Both the position numbers and the translations under genes were made by a program. Of a DNA stretch of 64,000 nucleotides, positions 25,387 to 33,027 are shown one piece after another. How positions within the stretch are numbered: the stretch's first letter is position 1; the number at the start of each line of letters is the position of its first letter. The notes under the pieces are model-generated. The model saw nothing but the letters and a program-made list of their open reading frames with translations. It did no database searches and was not told where the DNA came from. Source of the stretch: 21-14-0-10-47-8 sp966211455 (GTDB lineage Bacteria; Bdellovibrionota; Bdellovibrionia; Bdellovibrionales; Bdellovibrionaceae); assembly GCA_966211455.1 (NCBI GenBank), contig CBIHNI010000012.1, positions 62,001-126,000 on the forward strand, in the 5' to 3' direction.

Positions 25387-26340
25387 CTATGCGTTTTGAC
25401 CCTCAAGCCATCTTTCCGCATCAATGGCTGCCATGCAACCAGTTCCCGCAGCCGTGATTGCTTGACGATATACGTGGTCCTGAACGTCGCCGGCTGCAAA
25501 AACTCCCTCGACGTTGGTGTAGGACGTTCCCGGCTTTGTCTTGATGTAGCCGTTGTCATGCAGATGGATAAAGTCTTTGAAAAGATCCGTGTTCGGCTTG
25601 TGGCCGATCGCCAAGAAAAGACCCTGCAATTGCTTTTGCTGAGTCACCCCTGTTTGCAGATTTTTCAGAACAACACCAGTCATCGATTTGTCATCACCCA
25701 GGACTTCGGAAACTTCGGAATTCCAGATGACTTCAATTTTTGGATTTTTCAAAGTGCGCTCGGCCATGATCTTCGACGCCCGGAAAGAATCCCGACGATG
25801 AATCACGTAAACCTTCGATGCAAATCGGGTCAGGAAGTTCGCTTCTTCCATGGCCGTGTCACCACCGCCGATAACGCCGACTTCGACATTTTTAAAGAAA
25901 GCTCCGTCACAAGTCGCGCACGCCGAAACGCCGCGATTCATGTATTTCTTTTCGCTCGCCAGTCCCAACCACTTTGCCGAAGCCCCGGTCGATATGATGA
26001 TGGTCTGAGCCTGGTGAAGATCCTTGCCAACCCAAACTTTGAATGGACGAGAAGAAAAATCCACTTTTGTCACATTGCGAGTGATAAAACGCGTTCCAAA
26101 TTTTTCGGCCTGCTGGCGCATCACGCCCACAAGCTCGGGGCCACTGACGCCTTTGGCGAAGCCTGGATAATTTTCCACGTCGGTGGTGATCATCAGCTGA
26201 CCGCCTGCCTCTTCACCTTCGATCATCAAAGGTTTTAGATTCGCACGTGCCGAGTACACGGCCGCTGTCAGTCCCGCAGGACCGGATCCGATGATAAGAA
26301 CTTTTTCGATATTCGTATTTGTCGCTTCTGAATTTGTCAT
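25387..26340 (-). CDS. trxB: Thioredoxin-disulfide reductase
   Basis: Length 317 aa from the ATG at 26340 (MTNSEATN), the normal length of the low-molecular-weight enzyme; the frame upstream lacks family similarity. FAD-binding GSGPAGLTAAVYSARA lies near residues 18-33, the redox-active CATCDG at about 145-150, NADPH-binding GGGDTAMEEANFL, and the second FAD motif GVFAAGDVQDHVYRQ near the C-terminus. It reduces thioredoxin with NADPH in the cytoplasm. It is flanked on the same strand by a response regulator and a 2Fe-2S ferredoxin gene (90 nt upstream), but no thioredoxin gene is present here. Confidence 0.95.
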   Translation of the reverse strand: MTNSEATNTNIEKVLIIGSGPAGLTAAVYSARANLKPLMIEGEEAGGQLMITTDVENYPGFAKGVSGPELVGVMRQQAEKFGTRFITRNVTKVDFSSRPFKVWVGKDLHQAQTIIISTGASAKWLGLASEKKYMNRGVSACATCDGAFFKNVEVGVIGGGDTAMEEANFLTRFASKVYVIHRRDSFRASKIMAERTLKNPKIEVIWNSEVSEVLGDDKSMTGVVLKNLQTGVTQQKQLQGLFLAIGHKPNTDLFKDFIHLHDNGYIKTKPGTSYTNVEGVFAAGDVQDHVYRQAITAAGTGCMAAIDAERWLEGQNA

Positions 26341-26430
26341 ACCCTGACTGTAATCAAAGGGCCGGCGGACGTCATCTGCCGAAGGCACGTGTCAGGGGTT
26401 GACGCGCTTAAGCATTAAGCCTGCAGCGCC

Positions 26431-26721
26431 TTACCAGTAGCTGGCGTCGACTTCGATGTCGTCCAAAACGAAGCTCTGGCAGCTGATACGCTGATTTGTC
26501 TTGAGCTGGAACTTTTCCTTCAAGAATGTCTCGGTGTCGTTCATGGCCGACAGGTTTTTTTCGCCAGCCGTTACAGTGATGCGGCATTTGGCACAAACAC
26601 CGTCCCCATTGCAGCTGGAAGCCACCGGAACTTCGGCTTGCAGCAGAGCTTTCATCAAATTCACACCGGGAATCACCTGGATCGCCGGTTTGTGCTTTTT
26701 GGTGAAAGAGATCCAAGGCAT
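26431..26721 (-). CDS. 2Fe-2S ferredoxin
   Basis: Length 96 aa. The cluster ligands are visible as CNGDGVCAKC (Cx5CxxC, adrenodoxin/Isc-type spacing) at about residues 37-46 and a fourth Cys in RISCQS near residue 80. The fold begins with a beta-strand (PWISFTKKHKPAIQV) and the loop PGVNLMKALLQAEV typical of the family. It would be a small cytoplasmic electron carrier. It starts 3 nt after the trmB stop and precedes trxB, so it belongs to the same transcription unit. Confidence 0.9.
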   Translation of the reverse strand: MPWISFTKKHKPAIQVIPGVNLMKALLQAEVPVASSCNGDGVCAKCRITVTAGEKNLSAMNDTETFLKEKFQLKTNQRISCQSFVLDDIEVDASYW

Positions 26722-26724
26722 TTT

Positions 26725-27465
26725 CTAAACTTTCTGCAAGCGCACGAAATTGATCTCGACACCTTTGCGTAAGAAGATGCTTTCAAACTGAGTGATGAAA
26801 TTTTCCTTCACCATTTCCGACTGATGCAGATGGGTCGTTTCGAAAACGATTTTATATTTCGACTGGCGGATTTGCTCCATCGACCACAAATAATATTCGC
26901 GGCTGTCGGTTTTAAAATCCAAGAAAGATCCCGGGCGCTGAAACTCGTAAAGCCAGTCCAAGACGCGCGCATTCACGAAGCGATTCTTCGGCTTGCGCGG
27001 GCTTGTCCATGGATCCGGAAAATGGATATAGATATTGTTCAGTTCACCGGGCTCGAACATCAAATCGATATTCATCGCGTGGTAGCGGCAGATGCGCGCA
27101 TTCTTCGCACCTTTGCGAAGCGCGCCGCGAATGGTTTGGATCAAAGGTTTGTATTTCAACTCCAAGCCGACCAAGCAGCGATCCGGGTTGTTCACCGCTC
27201 GGTGCTGAAAATGCGAACCGTTGCCGGTTCCGATTTCAAGATCGACCGGCGTTTCGGTTGAAACCTTGAAAACATCCTGGCGCCACTTGCCGCGAAACAA
27301 AGGTGCACGCTCTTCATTGAAAGAGTAATCGCGGAACTCGTTGTCCATCGCTTCGGTGTAATAGTTCTGATACTTCAATTCCCGAGTCAGATTGATCTGC
27401 GGTCTTTTGAATTCAGCCGCTTCGACAGCAGTCTCTGTGATTTCCATCGTCTCAGTATTTTCCAT
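26725..27465 (-). CDS. trmB: tRNA (guanine-N7-)-methyltransferase
   Basis: Length 246 aa. The TrmB core is clear: the SAM motif VDLEIGTGNGSHF at about residues 75-87, LVGLELKYKP, and the family signature YIHFPDPWTSPRKPKNRFVN with FPDPW, followed by GSFLDFKTDS. A Glu/Thr-rich N-terminal extension of about 40 residues is unusual. It methylates G46 of the tRNA variable loop. Its start lies 14 nt inside the 3' end of the CDF gene, so translation is probably coupled. Confidence 0.93.
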   Translation of the reverse strand: MENTETMEITETAVEAAEFKRPQINLTRELKYQNYYTEAMDNEFRDYSFNEERAPLFRGKWRQDVFKVSTETPVDLEIGTGNGSHFQHRAVNNPDRCLVGLELKYKPLIQTIRGALRKGAKNARICRYHAMNIDLMFEPGELNNIYIHFPDPWTSPRKPKNRFVNARVLDWLYEFQRPGSFLDFKTDSREYYLWSMEQIRQSKYKIVFETTHLHQSEMVKENFITQFESIFLRKGVEINFVRLQKV

Positions 27466-28480
27466 CTGGCATTGGTCCCCGGATTAGATTTTCAACAGAT
27501 AAAATTTTTGGCGCTTCGAACTTTCGCACTCGGATTGGGCAGTTTTCGACCGTGCAGTGGCTGCAGTACTTGCGCTCGCAGGGGTCGATATGAAATGCAA
27601 TCTCTCCATCAAACGGATAAGCCGCTACGATCGCGCGCTCGTAATCCCCGGACTGCTGATGGGTCTTCGCCACATCCCAAAATTCGGGGACCACCAAATG
27701 TCCATCGATATGATGGAAATGACCCGAGCGGATCACCTTGATGTTGTGAACGTCCACCACCCAGCTGGGTTTGGTTTTTTGAAAAGCTTCACACAGCTCT
27801 TGCAAGCTTTCGGGTTCGATTTCGTCCATCAAAGCACCCGCTGATTTGCGAACGATTTTGTAACCCGCATATCCCAATTGTGCGGCAACGATCAAAGCCA
27901 CCACCGGATCGATCCACGAAAGACCGGTCAAATGCACGACCGCAAGCCCCACCACAACGCCGGCCGTGGTCCACACATCCGACATCACATGCTGGCCACT
28001 GGCGGTTAAAGCTTCCGATTTGTACTTGCGACCGACGGCGCGCAAATGCAGACCCAACCCCACATTCAAAAGACCTGCGCCGATCATGACGGCAGCACCG
28101 ACATCCAACTGGTGCAAAGCTTCTCCGCGCATCAAGGATCGAATGGCTTCGTTGGCGATCACCAAAGACGCAAAGGCAATCAAACCGCCTTCGAAAGCGG
28201 CAGAAAAGTATTCCAATTTTCCGTGTCCGTAAGGATGCTCCATGTCCGCCGGTTCGGCCACAGCCCGCATCACGAAAACCGCAACGACGGCGGCGATCAC
28301 GTTGACGATACTTTCAACCGCGTCCGATAAAACGGCCGTCGAATGAGTCAGTGAAAAAGCACCGAATTTGATCGCCATGATCACGAGACTCAGCACCAAT
28401 GAAACCCAAGAGGATCGAATGGTGGCCTTGTCTCTTGAAGACAGCGGGGCTTCGCCGTGATGGTGCAGTTCTGTTGACAT
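27452..28480 (-). CDS. Cation diffusion facilitator (CDF) family metal transporter
   Basis: Length 342 aa. Six membrane segments occupy about residues 20-215. The CDF metal site is visible as LSDAVESIVN in helix 2 (D/E variant of HxxxD) and GQHVMSDVWTT in helix 5, and MEHPYGHGKLEYF is the loop signature. A cytoplasmic C-terminal domain with HFHHIDGHLVV follows. An extra tail, CERKYCSHCTVENC (Cx4CxxCx4C), is not part of the standard family and may bind zinc or sense metal. It exports Zn, Fe, Co or similar in exchange for protons. It overlaps trmB by 14 nt. Confidence 0.92.
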   Translation of the reverse strand: MSTELHHHGEAPLSSRDKATIRSSWVSLVLSLVIMAIKFGAFSLTHSTAVLSDAVESIVNVIAAVVAVFVMRAVAEPADMEHPYGHGKLEYFSAAFEGGLIAFASLVIANEAIRSLMRGEALHQLDVGAAVMIGAGLLNVGLGLHLRAVGRKYKSEALTASGQHVMSDVWTTAGVVVGLAVVHLTGLSWIDPVVALIVAAQLGYAGYKIVRKSAGALMDEIEPESLQELCEAFQKTKPSWVVDVHNIKVIRSGHFHHIDGHLVVPEFWDVAKTHQQSGDYERAIVAAYPFDGEIAFHIDPCERKYCSHCTVENCPIRVRKFEAPKILSVENLIRGPMPDGKY

Positions 28481-28526
28481 AAGCCATGGGTTTTAAAGGC
28501 TGTTTTTCAGGCGAGCAAGTTCAAAC

Positions 28527-29519
28527 TCAGCCAACAGCCTTTTTCTTGAAAGGAATGGGATCATTCTCTGCAATTTTTTGAATTTCGATAAATTTCACAC
28601 AGTTGCGGCCATTGCGTTTGGCCTCGTAAAGGGCGTGATCGGCCGTACGGACCAGGCCGCGGGCATCGGTTTGATTGTCCCCTGACGGTGTGATCGCGAA
28701 ACCGATACTGCAGGTCAGGCGGATCTCGTCCTTACCGCTTTTGAACAGGTGATTGTTGATCGACATGCGCAGACGTTCACAGAACTTGGCCGCCCCTTCG
28801 GTATTGGTTTCCGTCAAGATCATCAGGAACTCGTCCCCACCATACCGGGCGCCCAAATCGATGTTGCGGATACTGCGACGGATGATGGCGCCGACCTCGG
28901 AAAGCACGAAGCTTCCGAACAAGTGATCGTGACCGTCATTTACCGTTTTAAAGTAATCCATATCCATCATGACGATACAAACTTGGCGACCGAAGCGACG
29001 GGCCCGCTGGATCTCGGACTCGATACGCTGATACACCGAGCGCATGTTATACAGACCCGTCAGATCGTCCGTGTCGACCAGCTCTTTCAAGCGATCATTG
29101 GCACTGCGAAGCTGATCGTTCAAATCTTTAATACGAAGTTGAGTGCGAACCCGAGCCAAAAGCTCGAGCGGATCGAAAGGTTTCGGGATGTAATCGTCCC
29201 CACCCGAATCCAGGCCTTCGATCACGTGTTCGGTGCTGGTGTTTCCAGAAATGAACATCACGGAAACGTACAAAGATCGCTGACGAAGATCGCGCAAAGT
29301 TTCGATCCCGTTCATGCCCGGCATATTCACATCCAGCAAAATCAAATCCGGATTCCAACGTTGGATCAAGTCCAATCCTTCGGCTCCGGAAATCGCTGTC
29401 TGCACCTGATAACCATCCCAGCGCAAGGCCTCGGCGATGATGGACAGACTGTCGGGATCGTCGTCGACAACAAGAATACGACGATCTTTGGCATCGATTT
29501 TAGTTACTTCCAGCTTCAT
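28527..29519 (-). CDS. Response regulator diguanylate cyclase (REC-GGDEF)
   Basis: Length 330 aa. The receiver domain at about residues 12-130 has VVDDDPDS, LILLDVNMPGMNG with the phospho-Asp, FISGNTS and YIPKPFDP. A short helical linker leads to a GGDEF domain at about 150-320: DDLTGLYNMR, MMDMDYFKTVNDGHDH, and the intact active site ARYGGDEFLMI. RNID five residues before GGDEF matches the inhibitory I-site (RxxD). It should make cyclic di-GMP when phosphorylated, with product feedback. In Bdellovibrio, individual diguanylate cyclases control predation, gliding or host independence; which role this one has cannot be told. It is the first gene of the minus-strand run to 24878. Confidence 0.93.
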   Translation of the reverse strand: MKLEVTKIDAKDRRILVVDDDPDSLSIIAEALRWDGYQVQTAISGAEGLDLIQRWNPDLILLDVNMPGMNGIETLRDLRQRSLYVSVMFISGNTSTEHVIEGLDSGGDDYIPKPFDPLELLARVRTQLRIKDLNDQLRSANDRLKELVDTDDLTGLYNMRSVYQRIESEIQRARRFGRQVCIVMMDMDYFKTVNDGHDHLFGSFVLSEVGAIIRRSIRNIDLGARYGGDEFLMILTETNTEGAAKFCERLRMSINNHLFKSGKDEIRLTCSIGFAITPSGDNQTDARGLVRTADHALYEAKRNGRNCVKFIEIQKIAENDPIPFKKKAVG

Positions 29520-29716
29520 ATATTAAGAATACCTAAAACAAACCCGCTTATCGAGACAGACCCTGCTTTTCCGGACTTTCGCCGCTTGGATTTCGCGATC
29601 TTCAGAAAGTCGTTTCACAACGAGACTGGCTTCCGGTCTGGTCTTCGGGATCCAGACTCTAGACTTGAGATCAGTGCACGGGTGCCTGATAATATTCAGA
29701 GAGAAAAGAGGCCGTC

Positions 29717-30346
29717 ATGAGAGCTGTTGTTGCGTCACTGCTGCTAAGTCTACTTGGATTTTCAAATGCTTTTGCGGCCGAGCCTTTTGCCGTTGCGAAA
29801 GATGTGCTCAACCCACAGCTTTCAGAAGCATCGACCAATCAATGGTGGAACAAACTGTTGGTGCGTCAATTGGTCGGCAAAACATTCTCGGAACATTTGG
29901 TCTCTTTTCAATGCTCAAAGAATCCCGACAGTCTGACAGTTGAGATGAAGCGACCTAAAGACGAAGTCGTGAAATACAACCTGCAATTTAAAAACGAAAC
30001 GATCTCGGCCACTCAAAATTTCGGCGCCGAAACGCTGAACGCCAACATTCCGCTGAATAACTATGCCATCGGCGCCACTGCTCTTTGCGATAACGGTAAG
30101 GGCTTTTGCTCGGCGACGGTTCCTGTCTACGCCACCCGTTCTTGGGAAGTCTCAGGTGGTATCAAAAAAGGTGAAAAGCCCAAACGTGATTGGGAACAAG
30201 TCGATCCCGAATACTTTGTTCGTCTTCGCATCTGTTGCGAAAACAATGCTTGCAAAGAGCAGCTGACCAAGAAAATTCCGGGGCCATCGATTCTTGAAAA
30301 AGCCGGCGATGTTCTGCAAAAATCCGGCGGGCGCGGCACTCACTAA
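29717..30346 (+). CDS. Periplasmic protein of unknown function
   Basis: Length 209 aa; AGAGG lies 6 nt before the ATG. A signal peptide with the core VASLLLSLLGFS is cut near AFA-AEP. The mature protein starts with a helical part (EASTNQWWNKLLVRQLVG) followed by mixed strands with paired cysteines in LCDNGKGFCSA and RICCENNACKEQ, likely disulfides. It is Lys-rich at the end. No known domain is recognised. It lies between a divergent cyclase gene and leuS, with 197 nt of upstream spacer. Confidence 0.68.
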   Translation: MRAVVASLLLSLLGFSNAFAAEPFAVAKDVLNPQLSEASTNQWWNKLLVRQLVGKTFSEHLVSFQCSKNPDSLTVEMKRPKDEVVKYNLQFKNETISATQNFGAETLNANIPLNNYAIGATALCDNGKGFCSATVPVYATRSWEVSGGIKKGEKPKRDWEQVDPEYFVRLRICCENNACKEQLTKKIPGPSILEKAGDVLQKSGGRGTH

Positions 30347-30420
30347 AGTTTTTCATCCCAAATCGCTCGACCCCACGAGTTAGGTATGGGAAGCCAGGCT
30401 CGGTTTTGTTAGGTTGAGCC

Positions 30421-32841
30421 ATGGCATACGCACACAAAGAAATCGACCAGAAATGGCAGCAGAAATGGGCTCAGTCCGACGCATTCAAAACTGAGCAAAC
30501 TTCGAAAAAACCAAAATATTATGCACTCGACATGTTTCCTTATCCTTCGGGATCCGGCCTGCACGTCGGTCACATTGCTTCTTACACTCCGGCGGATATT
30601 ATTTCTCGCTTCAAGCGTGCGAAGGGTTTCAACGTTCTGCACCCCATGGGTTACGATGCCTTCGGTCTTCCAGCCGAGCAGTATGCAATTCAAACTGGCA
30701 TTCACCCTGCTGTGACCACACAAAAAGCGATCGAAAGCTTCCGCAAAACCTTGCAGGGCTTCGGTTTCAGTTTTGATTGGTCCCGCGAAATTTCGACTTG
30801 CGATGCCAAGTATTACAAATGGACCCAGTTCATTTTTACCAAGCTTTATGAAAAAGGCCTGGCTTACCAAAAAGAAGTTCCCGTGAACTGGTGTCCGGCT
30901 TTGAAAACCGTATTGGCCAACGAAGAAGTCGTAGACGGCAAGTCTGAGCGGGGCGGGCATCCTGTCGTGCGCATGCCGATGAAACAGTGGATGCTAAAGA
31001 TCACCGATTACGCCGAACGCTTGCTGCAAGACCTGGATACGGTCGATTGGCCCGAGCGCACCAAAGAAGGTCAGCGCAACTGGATCGGAAAATCTGAAGG
31101 CGCACAGGTTCGCTTTCAGCTGGAAGGCCACGATGATTTGTGGGTTTTCACCACCCGCCCAGACACTTTGTTTGGCGTCACCTTTATGGTGATCGCGCCC
31201 GAGCATCCTTTGGCAAAAATCATCATGTCAAAATCTCAGGCCAGCGATGTCGAGCGCTACATCCTGCAAGCTTCACGCAAATCCGAAGTCGATCGCAAAG
31301 CGGCGCAAGATAAGACCGGTGTTTTTTCCGGCGCTTATGCCATCAATCCTTTGAGCAAAGAAAAAATCCCGGTTTGGATCGCCGATTACGTGCTGATGGA
31401 TTACGGCACGGGTGCGATCATGGCCGTTCCGGGTCACGATCAGCGTGACTTTGAGTTCGCTAAGAAATTCAACTTGCCAATCAAGCAGGTTCTGAAATCT
31501 GAAAACGCCGAAGACAACAAGCTTGAAAAAGCTTTCGAAGGCGAAGGCACCTTGATGAATTCAGATTTCTTGGATGGCCTGAAAAAAACCGAAGCTGTTC
31601 AAAAAATGCTTCAGCATTTGACCGAGAAGAAGCTGGGAACCCGCCAAGTGCAATACAAACTGCGCGATTGGCTGTTCTCGCGCCAACGTTATTGGGGCGA
31701 GCCTTTCCCAATTGTTCGCATGTCCGATCAAAACATGCGTGCTCTTCCGGTGAACGAACTTCCGGTCATGCTTCCCGAAGTGGCCGATTACGAGCCCTCT
31801 GAATCTGGCGAAGCTCCCCTGGCAAAAGTGAAATCTTGGGTCGATTACACCAGCCCAACCGGCGAAAAAGGTCTTCGCGAAACCGACACCATGCCGGGTT
31901 CGGCGGGATCGTCGTGGTATTTCTTGCGTTACGTGGACCCACACAACGACAAAGAGGCTTTCTCTTTCGATGCGCAAAAATATTGGATGCCGGTGGATTT
32001 GTATGTCGGCGGCGCCGAACACACGGTGGGGCATTTGCTCTATGCACGCTTCTGGCAGAAGGTTCTGTTTGATTGCGGCCTGACTTCTTTTGCCGAGCCT
32101 TTCAAAAAATTGGCTCACCAAGGTTTGGTTCTGGGACCTGACGGCGAAAAAATGTCCAAATCCCGTGGCAACGTGGTTCCGGCTGATACGGCTCAGGCCG
32201 AATACGGTGCCGATGCCACACGTATGTATATTTGCTTCATGGGACCTTTCGAAAAAGACAAGCCTTGGTCGCTGACCGGCATCGAAGGTGTTCGCCGTTT
32301 CCTGGATCGCACCTGGCGCCTGGTTTACGACGACGAAAAAGGTCAGGTTGTCGCCGAAAACACGGCGGCTCCGGCTGAAATCGAAAAGCTTTTGCACAAG
32401 ACGATCAAAAAAGTGACCACCGACATTGAAACCATGAGTTTCAACACCTCGATCAGTCAAATGATGATCTTGGTCAACGAAATGTATCGCCTGAATGTGA
32501 AGCCTTGGGGGACATTGAAAACCCTAGCGCAACTGATGATGCCTTTTGCTCCGCACCTGGCCGAAGAAATCTGGGAAAAACTGGGCGGACAAGGCCTGGT
32601 GTCTTTGACCACTTGGCCCGAGTTTGATCCGGCTTTATGCACAGACGACGTCGTCACCATGGGTGTTCAGGTCAATGGTAAGATGCGCGGCACGATCGAA
32701 ATCGCACCGAACGCCAGCGAAGAAGTGGCTTTGGAAGCGGCTCGCGCCGTCGCCAACGTTCAGACCGCTTTGGCGGGAAAGCCAATCGACAAAGTCATTT
32801 ACAAGGCTGGAAAAATTCTCAACCTGATCGTCAAAGGCTAA
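30421..32841 (+). CDS. leuS: Leucyl-tRNA synthetase
   Basis: Length 806 aa. The class I HIGH motif is YPSGSGLHVGH at about residues 40-50. The connective-peptide editing domain (about 215-400) has the Thr-rich TTRPDTLFGVTFMV and the conserved LMDYGTGAIMAVPGHDQRD with the editing Asp. KMSKSRGNVV lies at about 577-586. The anticodon-binding and C-terminal domains complete the family length. It attaches leucine to tRNA-Leu. Only 74 nt separate it from the previous gene and no T-box-like leader is seen. A long structured element follows the stop. Confidence 0.97.
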   Translation: MAYAHKEIDQKWQQKWAQSDAFKTEQTSKKPKYYALDMFPYPSGSGLHVGHIASYTPADIISRFKRAKGFNVLHPMGYDAFGLPAEQYAIQTGIHPAVTTQKAIESFRKTLQGFGFSFDWSREISTCDAKYYKWTQFIFTKLYEKGLAYQKEVPVNWCPALKTVLANEEVVDGKSERGGHPVVRMPMKQWMLKITDYAERLLQDLDTVDWPERTKEGQRNWIGKSEGAQVRFQLEGHDDLWVFTTRPDTLFGVTFMVIAPEHPLAKIIMSKSQASDVERYILQASRKSEVDRKAAQDKTGVFSGAYAINPLSKEKIPVWIADYVLMDYGTGAIMAVPGHDQRDFEFAKKFNLPIKQVLKSENAEDNKLEKAFEGEGTLMNSDFLDGLKKTEAVQKMLQHLTEKKLGTRQVQYKLRDWLFSRQRYWGEPFPIVRMSDQNMRALPVNELPVMLPEVADYEPSESGEAPLAKVKSWVDYTSPTGEKGLRETDTMPGSAGSSWYFLRYVDPHNDKEAFSFDAQKYWMPVDLYVGGAEHTVGHLLYARFWQKVLFDCGLTSFAEPFKKLAHQGLVLGPDGEKMSKSRGNVVPADTAQAEYGADATRMYICFMGPFEKDKPWSLTGIEGVRRFLDRTWRLVYDDEKGQVVAENTAAPAEIEKLLHKTIKKVTTDIETMSFNTSISQMMILVNEMYRLNVKPWGTLKTLAQLMMPFAPHLAEEIWEKLGGQGLVSLTTWPEFDPALCTDDVVTMGVQVNGKMRGTIEIAPNASEEVALEAARAVANVQTALAGKPIDKVIYKAGKILNLIVKG

Positions 32842-32860
32842 GCCAAATCAAACTTGTCTG

Positions 32861-32994
32861 CGCACATGGAAAAATGTGCTCAGCCGAGGCGCCGACGAAG
32901 CGAAGGAGGAGGCGTCCTCCTTGGACGTCGCACGACTGAGTGAGGAGGCAACGAAGGATCAGCACATTTTGCCGTGTGCGCTTAATTTTTTTTT
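32861..32994 (+). ncRNA. Structured RNA element between leuS and speA (leader or small RNA)
   Basis: Two 20-nt arms at 32861-32880 and 32961-32980 pair at 18 positions plus one G-T wobble, closing an 80-nt interior. Inside, CGACG/CGTCG and AAGGAGGA-GGCG-TCCTCCTT (32903-32922) form a second stem. Nine T residues at 32986-32994 follow 5 nt after the outer stem. GGA triplets recur in the interior (AGGAGGAGG, TTGGAC, GTGAGGAGG, AAGGATC), as in CsrA-binding RNAs. The speA start codon is 33 nt downstream. It may terminate leuS, act as a speA leader, or be a small RNA; the fold is seen and the role is inferred. Confidence 0.55.
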
Positions 32995-33027
32995 GTATCT
33001 GACGCAGAAATCGGTTACCAACGAGGA

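Noticed and set aside
30347..30420. T-box leader before leuS
   Set aside because: Only 74 nt are available and no specifier or antiterminator pattern is seen.
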